In this document: positions 20,801 to 21,884 of the stretch, in pieces | Layout: each line of letters begins with the position of its first letter | Numbering within the stretch: position 1 is the first letter of the stretch | Origin: Sphacelaria rigidula | Taxonomy: Eukaryota > Phaeophyceae > Sphacelariales | Direction: 5' to 3' | DNA: 21,884 nt | Assembly (NCBI GenBank): GCA_964200075.2 | Contig: CAXNAA020000377.1 | Span: 1-21,884 of the forward strand | Program-made: the position numbers and the translations under genes | Notes under the pieces: generated by a model | Told to the model about the DNA's origin: nothing | The model's database searches: none | The model's input: the letters and a program-made list of their open reading frames with translations, nothing else

Positions 20801-21061
20801 GAACACTTCGGGTTGCCGCGCGCAGCAAGATGCACAGGCCCCCCATTTCCGTAAAATCTTGCGCTTCAGCATCTGCCGCTGCAATAGCCATCGTGATACA
20901 AGACCCTGCACCGTACGTGCAGCTGTATGCAGTATTTGCACATCTCTAGCCGTGTGCGCCTTGCGCCGCCCCGCTCTCCCCCGTGCCACCCTTTGTATCG
21001 TGATGGCCGCGTGCAATCGTTTACTGCGACGGACTGAGAGACGCCGCACAAACTTTCTGCC
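1418..21061 (-). CDS. Giant multi-exon gene: IQ motifs, B-box-like finger and about seven C2 domains
   Basis: One gene, split over about 22 exons, explains nearly all coding-like sequence on the minus strand. Predicted role: a calmodulin-binding (IQ) and lipid- or protein-binding (C2) scaffold in the cytoplasm, possibly at membranes, cilia or cytoskeleton; no enzymatic domain is seen. Order from the N-terminal side: IQ motifs in exons 20783-21061, 19830-19988, 18570-18769, 17201-17384 and the start of 15382-16675; a B-box-like zinc finger in 19121-19395; then C2 or C2-like domains beginning in exons 15382-16675, 11655-13634 (two), 10125-10450, 9194-9734, 5424-5816 and 1418-2854. Codon phase matches at every junction from 21061 to 8082, strong evidence for a single transcript. 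Exact borders below 8 kb are less certain. I do not recognise a named family with this architecture. It could be two adjacent genes if a terminal exon near 13839 is real. The start codon is not identified. Confidence 0.72.
2064..2079. repeat. Run of 16 G (C on the coding strand) inside the exon
   Basis: It encodes part of a short polyproline run (APPPPPPEGP) in the linker before the canonical C2 domain. Homopolymers of this length mutate by slippage and are prone to sequencing error; any change not divisible by three would break the frame ahead of the C2 domain. Confidence 0.95.
2949..3119 (-). CDS. Coding-like segment in a shifted frame
   Basis: Read on the minus strand from 3119 it gives FMIRVTSFDPKEKIIEEHLA, then SLNVCFYSSAGETWYSNQEK and ISAVLTELFAAE, then a TGA. 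Composition and continuity look coding, and IRVTSFDPK resembles the start of a C2-type strand. It begins about ten bases after the previous segment's best donor, too close for an intron, and is in another frame. A missed splice choice, a very short intron or a one-base sequence error would all explain this. Confidence 0.45.
3130..3322 (-). CDS. Coding segment: end of a C2-like domain and a helical stretch
   Basis: The acceptor GTGTGCTCATTAG|GCTTTT opens a phase-0 frame reading AFIPYKLPVIRRQGGSG, then PPVLALTLLSLEPAQAIAA and EGQLAEAVEILRGRRSYRR. Joined to the previous exon it gives HCLGQAFIPYKLPVI, a natural C2 strand. The helical part resembles a single TPR-like hairpin by composition only. 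The frame closes at TGA a few codons after a possible donor GCAG|GTGATG. The next coding-like segment follows almost at once in a different frame (see the finding on the frame change). Confidence 0.55.
3323..4342 (-). other. Intron with a short tandem repeat
   Basis: Bounded by GTGTTC and GTGTGCTCATTAG on the minus strand. Apart from the tandem repeat at 3505-3552, no feature is recognised. Open frames on both strands near 3540-3780 lack splice support. Confidence 0.5.
3505..3552. repeat. Two-unit tandem repeat, period 24
   Basis: CTCAAAATGATCACGTATCC plus AGCG is followed at once by a second copy with two changes (CTCAAAATAATCACGTATCC plus GGCG). Intronic. Confidence 0.85.
4343..4858 (-). 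CDS. Exon: middle of a C2-like domain with a long insertion
   Basis: 172 codons, phase 0 at both ends. The acceptor is TTGTGTTCACAG|GTTGGG and the donor is CGGGCAG|GTGTTC. It starts VGRTTDVIPPKPENP, continues through a serine-, threonine- and glycine-rich insertion to SVSWQHETFLLPFPVTPT, then an acidic patch (VEDDEDDSLDHLG), then DVQLRVEVWRGTHCLGQ. LRVEVWRGTHCLGQ is a typical late C2 strand (LxVEVxD-like, with R in place of D). It joins AFIPYKLPVIRR of the next coding segment. The donor was chosen because the frame runs to a stop soon after and the next segment continues the strand naturally. Confidence 0.75.
4859..5423 (-). other. Intron carrying a MITE-like element
   Basis: Bounded by GTAAGG and TTTGTGTTCACAG on the minus strand. 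Its centre holds the 130-base inverted-repeat element listed separately. The rest has no recognisable feature. Confidence 0.6.
5110..5239. mobile_element. MITE-like element with TA flanks
   Basis: The left end, GAGAGTTTCGGAAAACAA, and the reverse complement of the right end, GAGAGTTCCGGAAAACAA, differ at one of 18 bases; the inverted similarity continues inward to CTCAGGGATAATT on each arm. Both ends are flanked by TA. A TA target site with short inverted repeats and no coding capacity is typical of non-autonomous Tc1/mariner-type elements. It lies wholly inside an intron. Confidence 0.75.
5424..5816 (-). CDS. Exon: start of a C2-like domain
   Basis: 131 codons, phase 0 at both ends. The acceptor is ATATCCTCCAG|TTGCAC and the donor is CGCCGG|GTAAGG. 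After a linker (LHLFDEISVNLSTASKHFQQ and a serine-threonine stretch) a C2-like unit begins ARHELFLRVEAVSGLEQSF, then VSARIFWGGEEVWTVRRGRL and VEAMTIPLRR. FWGGEEVWTVRR parallels the YWDGKEVGRT strand of the last C2 domain in this protein. A glycine run sits between strands. The following exon supplies the rest. Confidence 0.8.
5817..6437 (-). other. Intron, no other feature seen
   Basis: Bounded by GTAATG and AATATCCTCCAG on the minus strand. A short GC palindrome, GGCGCGCGGCGCGCC, sits near 6075-6090. Short plus-strand frames lack support. Confidence 0.55.
6438..6740 (-). CDS. Exon: strongly basic, alanine-rich linker
   Basis: 101 codons, phase 0 at both ends. The acceptor is CGTGGCTCACAG|GAGAGA and the donor is CGAGTG|GTAATG. 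It encodes a lysine- and arginine-rich segment with SPAAAAAVVKARKKRKAFV and NRKRGKP, which could act as a nuclear-localisation or acidic-lipid-binding patch; that is only a guess from composition. There is no folded domain. The donor choice is the least certain part. Confidence 0.6.
6741..7147 (-). other. Intron, no other feature seen
   Basis: Bounded by GTTCGT and TGGCTCACAG on the minus strand. No repeat or RNA gene was recognised. Confidence 0.5.
7148..7284 (-). CDS. Possible exon, helical tryptophan-rich linker
   Basis: Follows a strong pyrimidine-rich acceptor (CTGTAACGGTTCAG) and ends at GCGCAG|GTTCGT. It encodes ELYVRAWMKEVWRAEWAEHR, then AARRPTRDFAQ, a likely amphipathic helix. It fits phase with the exon before (if that one is right) and ends at phase 0 for the next. 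No domain is recognised. Confidence 0.45.
7531..7778 (-). CDS. Possible exon, basic linker
   Basis: The minus strand is open here and reads SQQPPMLKKIPTTRPPVSLV, then SLKRYRSLTVDSLAKSTRG and DARRIVHVTGEF. The best-fitting acceptor (GATGAG|GTCGC) and donor (GAGCA|GTTTCG) keep phase with both neighbours, but both are weak matches to consensus. The composition is basic and serine-rich, as in a linker. The boundaries could be wrong. Confidence 0.38.
7860..7969 (-). CDS. Short exon in the linker
   Basis: 110 bases, phase 0 in and phase 2 out. The acceptor is TGGCTATTTAG|AGAGGG and the donor is ACCTTCCG|GTATGT. It encodes YHKMMSNGGRLLNRLNVEQE, then LQVPEPPRPRSSTFR, without domain signal. The preceding intron is only about 112 bases, shorter than the others. 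The good donor and phase agreement support it, but I see no homology. Confidence 0.5.
8082..8840 (-). CDS. Exon: main part of a C2 domain and an acidic linker
   Basis: 253 codons, phase 0 at both ends. The acceptor is GCGTTCTCAG|CCCACT and the donor is TGCACAAAA|GTACTT. The C2 body reads CCVVFSDGVEVGRTRIVPN, then CEPMWAAAFLLPMP, then ISFEIWNDDPGGSFTIIGRA and VLPPDLLSDLL. IWNDDP with an upstream SDG could provide some calcium ligands, but the set looks incomplete. After it come a short histidine- and asparagine-rich run (HNHHHHNNDDNN, around 8420-8460), a strand pair LVLDLCPD and GTLSISVERI, and an acidic stretch to the exon end. Confidence 0.83.
8841..9193 (-). other. Intron, no other feature seen
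   Basis: Bounded by GTGAGA and GCGTTCTCAG on the minus strand. No other element could be supported. Confidence 0.6.
9194..9734 (-). CDS. Exon: second half of one C2 domain and start of the next
   Basis: 541 bases, taking one base to finish a codon and ending at phase 0 at GAACCTG|GTGAGA. It begins SGEPLTLGAKVFSQVGG, then DVFLGEATLPFSHLKRL and FHYVPIRIIP, the FLGEATLP strand being a typical late C2 strand. After a linker rich in serine, proline and arginine it starts a new C2 domain with GIALKIYEAENL, which the next exon continues. Reading the two exons together gives KIYEAENLPTESLNACC, a natural junction. Confidence 0.83.
9735..10124 (-). other. Intron splitting a C2 domain
   Basis: Bounded by GTTTGT and CTACGTGTTCGCAG, the latter after a C-rich run. 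It splits an arginine or serine codon (AG|C). Nothing else was recognised. Confidence 0.6.
10125..10450 (-). CDS. Exon: first half of a C2 domain
   Basis: 326 bases, phase 0 in and phase 2 out. The acceptor is GGTTCGCAG|CAACTT and the donor is GACTACAG|GTTTGT. After an amphipathic lead (LRALLIELSHILSTSSSPLL) it enters a clear C2 fold: PPEIQVEVIDAHRVW, then SINPYVVLTLNGKSFARST, then ISPVWSSETFRVKLPA. The NPYVVLTLNG and PVW signatures are typical of C2 strands 2-4. The usual D in the calcium loop (SDPYV) is replaced by SINPYV, so calcium binding is doubtful. The second half is in the next exon. Confidence 0.82.
10451..10874 (-). other. Intron, no other feature seen
   Basis: Bounded by GTGATG and GTTCGCAG on the minus strand. 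The plus strand is T- and C-rich at 10620-10700. No repeat was recognised. Confidence 0.55.
10875..10982 (-). CDS. Short exon between C2 domains
   Basis: 36 codons, phase 0 at both ends. The acceptor is TTACTTAGGCAG|TTCGAA and the donor is CTTGGAG|GTGATG. The peptide starts FEAYRTLDASLCAVVRHF and ends LKCPAPFLE, largely helical in look. Phase agrees on both sides. Using an AG four bases earlier would put it out of frame. Confidence 0.62.
11162..11302 (-). CDS. Short exon completing the third C2-like unit
   Basis: 47 codons, phase 0 at both ends. The acceptor is CTAACCGCAG|GTTGGT and the donor is CGGAACAG|GTAATT, both close to consensus. It encodes VGRMRVSHRRQLDAATLRLR, then RGYTPVGRPLCGYVEFLG. 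Joined to the previous exon it gives GDIPVGRMRVSHRR, the kind of late strand and loop expected at the end of a C2 domain. It has no in-frame ATG-to-stop length, so it is easily overlooked. Confidence 0.75.
11303..11654 (-). other. Intron, no other feature seen
   Basis: Bounded by GTAATT and CACTAACCGCAG on the minus strand. The CTAAC just before the acceptor is a plausible branch site. A plus-strand frame at 11048-11527 crosses this intron and the next exon and is not supported. Confidence 0.6.
11655..13634 (-). CDS. Largest exon: two C2-like domains and long linkers
   Basis: 660 codons, phase 0 at both ends. The acceptor is ACACTGCAG|GTGGCT and the donor is ATACCG|GTAATT. A first C2-like unit begins VARIELRVIGIRSLRP and has AVVNMVWNGDLAAIITIPP as its next strands, then ETWTEIILPV and FALVLQARAAG. 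A second begins PRVELAVLGVRGAIESML, then CETYWNGFLMHKLRLV, FRFFLPACMSDG and DLRIMLWATTSEGATSI, ending NMRGDIP at the splice site. The last strands of this unit are in the next exon. Between the strands are serine-, glycine- and aspartate-rich insertions of 60-190 residues, expected to be disordered. No calcium-ligand set is evident in either unit. Confidence 0.85.
13839..13904 (-). CDS. Candidate short terminal or cassette exon (unconfirmed)
   Basis: After a strong pyrimidine-rich acceptor (TTCTTCCCACAG) the minus strand reads, in phase 0 with the preceding exon, LRYAFLPGPGMTMFEEL and YKRR, then a TAG stop. No good donor precedes the stop. If used, it would end the protein after the first C2 domain. 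The alternative junction directly to the exon at 13634 is also in phase and is preferred for the main model. Confidence 0.3.
   Translation of the reverse strand, partial: LRYAFLPGPGMTMFEELYKRR
14116..14371. repeat. Possible inverted-repeat element in intron
   Basis: The left end, CTAGTGAGGACACTTTCTAC, matches the reverse complement of the right end at 14344-14371, CTAGTCCTTAGCCACTTTCT, with a short gap; both then read ACGATA. About 255 bases lie between the outer ends. No clear target-site duplication is seen, so a transposon origin is only a suggestion. Confidence 0.45.
14508..14840 (-). CDS. Exon linking the first and second C2 domains
   Basis: 111 codons, phase 0 at both ends. The acceptor is TATAAACCAG|AAGTTG and the donor is GGCAAG|GTAAGA, a strong match to consensus. 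It starts KLGVYHENYQLRFGATGSEY, has an acidic serine-rich middle, then WHLRLLLSLEDQERTRTRLV and GVLLGIIADIIDEIPGK. The beta-strand and helix pattern suits the end of one C2 module and a short linker, but no motif is decisive. It joins VARIELRVIGI of the next exon. Confidence 0.78.
14991..15028. repeat. Small hairpin in the same intron
   Basis: GCGAGAGA, a short bulge and CGCTTG, then the loop GACAA, then CAAGCG and TCTCGC. Near-matches GCAAGCGAGC follow at about 15040. The origin is unknown. Confidence 0.6.
15179..15288. repeat. Near-perfect 110-base palindrome (hairpin)
   Basis: Bases 15179-15233 pair with 15234-15288 with no gaps and five mismatches over 55 positions, centred at the GTGC loop near 15233. 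The arms begin CACGGGTGGCC and include CAACCTCAAATTTGGACGTT. In minus-strand RNA, three of the five mismatches become G-U pairs. It lies in an intron of the big gene. Confidence 0.95.
15382..16675 (-). CDS. Large exon: last IQ motif, linker, first C2-like domain
   Basis: 1,294 bases, taking one base from the previous exon and ending at phase 0 at a consensus CAGCAA|GTAAGT donor. It opens with LHATLDIQRAWRGACGRR, a canonical IQ motif, followed by a helical KYVDPSHFAKANQSAF segment. A glycine-, serine- and charge-rich linker of about 150 residues follows. Then comes a C2-like domain: first strand TTLKLELISVHDI, then VYFCEVGWCGDVIGGTRSP, a middle strand EVFYLPLS, GLVHVYDSA, and a late strand IGRRVLEAADVLCM. 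Long disordered insertions sit between strands. The aspartates that bind calcium in classical C2 domains are not obvious. The domain may continue into the next exon. Confidence 0.83.
16676..17200 (-). other. Intron, no other feature seen
   Basis: Bounded by GTGAGG and CGCTTGGTCAG on the minus strand. AT-rich centre; nothing further can be supported. Confidence 0.6.
17201..17384 (-). CDS. Short exon with an IQ motif
   Basis: 184 bases, entering with two bases to complete a glycine codon and leaving at phase 2. The acceptor is CCTCACTGGCAG|GCTTTC and the donor is GCGAGACAT|GTGAGG. The frame is open for only about 60 codons and has a stop right after the donor, so it is easily missed. It encodes LRAVQVIQQKWKYRLHRIVA, an IQ-type helix (IQxxxKYRLHR). 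The split codon with the next exon reads AT|G, methionine, and continues LKRQRLRALAEL. The next exon does not fit in phase without this one, which is good evidence that it is real. Confidence 0.82.
17819..17853. repeat. Short hairpin inside the SINE-like region
   Basis: GTGACGGTT pairs perfectly with AACCGTCAC, and AAGAG pairs with CTCTT after a one-base mismatch, leaving an ACAA loop. The left arm repeats directly at 18200 as GTGACGGTTCAA, so the hairpin probably arose from two SINE pieces joined head to head. Confidence 0.65.
17844..17895 (+). repeat. Second tRNA/SINE-like fragment, inverted relative to the one near 18200
   Basis: AACCGTCACAAAAGTTAGTC on the plus strand matches the reverse complement of 18187-18206 with one change. 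It is followed by a T-arm-like GTTCGTTCGATCCCC and then CGTC, where the other copy has a B box. No A box was found in front of it, so it looks like the 3' half of the same element. Confidence 0.45.
18084..18149. repeat. Two-unit tandem repeat, period 33
   Basis: CCAATTTTTTAC, then GAGGTTTT and a CT-rich stretch, occurs at 18084 and again 33 bases later at 18117 with few changes. It lies between the two SINE-like pieces. Confidence 0.75.
18175..18237 (-). repeat. tRNA-derived SINE-like fragment
   Basis: On the minus strand TAGTCTAGTTGG (18230 to 18219) fits the polymerase III A box, and GGTTTGATTCC (18185 to 18175) fits the B box with one difference. The two starts are 45 bases apart, as in a tRNA gene. 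The flanking acceptor arms do not pair and the D and anticodon stems are poor, so this is not a working tRNA; a tRNA-headed SINE or tRNA pseudogene fits better. A related piece lies at 17844-17895 in the opposite orientation. Confidence 0.5.
18570..18769 (-). CDS. Exon with IQ-type helices
   Basis: 200 bases, taking one base to finish the previous codon and leaving at phase 1. The acceptor is ATCACACAG|CTACGTG and the donor is CCAAAAG|GTATCG. The peptide is aromatic and basic. ASATLVQTRWRCYRCRAVF is an IQ-type helix (VQ for IQ, then TRWRCYRCR). AAQLVERYWLVGRF, near the end, may be a second degenerate copy. The one-base carry-over makes an arginine codon with the upstream exon, and the match of phase on both sides supports the junctions. 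Confidence 0.8.
18770..19120 (-). other. Intron, no other feature seen
   Basis: Bounded by GTGAGA and TCATCACACAG on the minus strand. AT-rich in part; no repeat or RNA gene was recognised. Confidence 0.6.
19121..19395 (-). CDS. Exon with a B-box-like zinc finger
   Basis: 275 bases, entering at phase 0 and leaving at phase 2. The acceptor is CTGCTGTAG|GCAGCC and the donor is TGTGGCG|GTGAGA. The peptide begins AAAKYGVCEACFQRAV and goes on to CITGC, then RYCRRCCAIVHSL and GHEI. The spacing C-x2-C, then C-x3-C, then C-x2-C-x4-H-x7-H resembles the zinc-ligand layout of B-box fingers, which usually mediate protein contacts. It is embedded in an IQ array, an unusual position. A long plus-strand frame over the same bases is treated as a shadow because the minus-strand phase fits both neighbouring exons. 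The B-box call is by pattern only; the finger is not canonical. Confidence 0.72.
19396..19829 (-). other. Intron, no other feature seen
   Basis: Bounded by GTAAGC and CTGCTGTAG on the minus strand. An AT-rich stretch; nothing further can be supported. Confidence 0.6.
19830..19988 (-). CDS. Exon with an IQ motif and a C-x2-C pair
   Basis: 53 codons, phase 0 at both ends. The acceptor is GGGTCTCCAG|GAACTC and the donor is TCGAGG|GTAAGC. It starts ELCMECYQR, which carries a C-x2-C pair, and ends in the IQ-type helix ERAAVFMQRAWLGFQSR (MQ for IQ, then RAWxGF). The helix joins directly to AAAKYGVCEACF of the next exon. The downstream frame stays open past the donor without similarity, which is why the splice site was placed here. 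Confidence 0.8.
19989..20782 (-). other. Intron, no other feature seen
   Basis: Bounded by GTATAA on the donor side and CTCCAG on the acceptor side (minus strand). Short open frames on both strands have no domain signal and no matching splice sites. Confidence 0.6.
20783..21061 (-). CDS. Exon with two IQ motifs
   Basis: About 93 codons, phase 0 at both ends. The acceptor is a CACTGCAG followed by GGCAGAAAG; the donor is GAACAG|GTATAA. The peptide is strongly basic and contains two IQ-type helices: AAITIQRVARGRAGRRKA, a near-canonical IQ motif (IQxxxRGxxxR), and AARTVQGLVSRWLLQRQ, a weaker copy with VQ for IQ. IQ motifs bind calmodulin or myosin-type light chains. The exon ends in a cysteine-containing tail (CASCCARQPE). 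The open frame continues upstream to 21319, so the exon could be longer if the acceptor at 21062 is not the one used. Confidence 0.8.
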
Positions 21062-21353
21062 CTGCAGTGGTGGTATTGACGGTTCGCGAATCGCATAACC
21101 CCGCACTTTAATGTGATGCACAAGACCAGGAAGCTCGAGGCAGACGAGTGCGGATACATTGTTTGGTGTCGGCATTAGCATAGGTGCCTCTGTTGAGCAA
21201 TATATTTTTCCCCATGCCACCGCAGAAAGCATGCGCCTAAGTAAACGCCACATATAGACTGTCTCTTGATGTCGGTGGAGGGAGGCTATCCGACACCTCG
21301 GCTGGAACGGTATGAACAATCGTTGACGAAATTACTTTGAGACGTGCAGTCTC

Positions 21354-21400
<47 letters not shown>

Positions 21401-21884
21401 TCCATTTACATCGACGTATACAGGGACATTTTCTGTCGGGGGCCAAATCCTCTGATTTGGTGTGGGGAGGCATCGAAGAGTGATGCACTACTGTAGAAAA
21501 TTCACTCCCTGGGCGTCGACTGCAAGGTATTGTACTCCGTAGAACCCGATTGTGCCAATACTGCGCTTCTTTTTTACTTCCTCTCGGCCATTAAGCTCAC
21601 TTTCAGGTTTTGCGGTATAACTCGTGCCTATCTTCGACTTTGCCAAGCGTTTTTTTGTTTGCTGCACTCGTAGAGTTTTGGAAAAGAGCTCAAAAACGAG
21701 GTCTTTGCTGAGTCCCCAGAAAATAGTCACCTACAACAGTGTTTTCGTGAGCTTGAGAGTAAGTAGATGATACGATTGAGAGTGAAAAGCGGTCAATCAG
21801 TGAATGAATCGTTTCAGTTCCGAAATGCACTTCCACGAGGCCCAACATGCTTTCTGCAATAATAGCTGGCCACTGAGGCCCTTG
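21062..21884. other. Upstream stretch with possible 5' exons and no certain gene
   Basis: No exon here can be assigned firmly. The reading frame of the exon at 20783-21061 stays open on the minus strand to about 21319. An extra exon there (AG acceptor just above 21301, possible GT donor near 21220, both phase 0) would add residues including WRLLRRMLSA. A second candidate lies near 21600-21667, lysine-rich, after a GTGCAG acceptor. Both are weak. The stretch also holds the (GA)n tract listed separately. The true start codon and promoter may lie in this stretch or beyond the window. Confidence 0.35.
21358..21398. repeat. (GA)n dinucleotide microsatellite
   Basis: About 20 uninterrupted GA units on the plus strand, read as (CT)n on the coding strand of the big gene. 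It sits upstream of the possible 5' exon acceptor near 21301, so it could act as a length-variable pyrimidine tract, but that is inference. Confidence 0.95.

Noticed and set aside
1-21884. CRISPR array, bacterial operon or phage features
   Set aside because: No regularly spaced repeats, no ribosome-binding-site-led compact genes; the layout is intron-rich and eukaryotic.

Overview
The window looks like nuclear DNA of an intron-rich eukaryote with mixed base composition. Almost all of it is one very large gene read on the minus strand. Introns are mostly about 350-1,200 bases with GT-AG borders, and calmodulin-binding IQ motifs, a B-box-like zinc finger and C2 domains are encoded exon by exon. 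This style (long introns, large acidic or serine-rich linkers, no bacterial signals) would fit a stramenopile such as a brown alga, but the species is inferred, not shown.

I rebuilt the gene by reading the minus strand, choosing GT-AG splice sites and requiring codon phase to match across each junction. From 21061 down to 8082 the model has 13 exons and every junction keeps phase. Three of those exons (17201-17384, 11162-11302, 10875-10982) are short or lie partly outside any long ATG-started frame, and were found by phase and splice sites. From 8 kb to 4.3 kb the model continues with six exons, two of them weak. From 3.3 kb to 1.4 kb there is clearly coding sequence, but with one unresolved frame change. 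The protein in the window is about 3,300 residues; its N-terminus is probably outside or near the right edge, and its C-terminus is near 1418.

Layout of the protein: an N-terminal array of about six or seven IQ motifs (21061-16500) interrupted by a B-box-like zinc finger (19395-19121); then about seven C2 or C2-like domains (16000 to 1435) separated by long low-complexity linkers. Only the last C2 domain (near 2000-1500) has obvious calcium ligands; the others look like calcium-independent lipid- or protein-binding C2 folds. The expected job is a calmodulin-binding, membrane- or cytoskeleton-associated scaffold. No enzyme domain is visible.

The introns and flanks hold several structures the gene does not explain: a nearly perfect 110-base palindrome in one intron, a 130-base TA-flanked inverted-repeat element (MITE-like), a pair of tRNA-derived SINE-like pieces in opposite orientation, a 260-base foldback repeat beyond the 3' end, short tandem repeats and a (GA)n tract.
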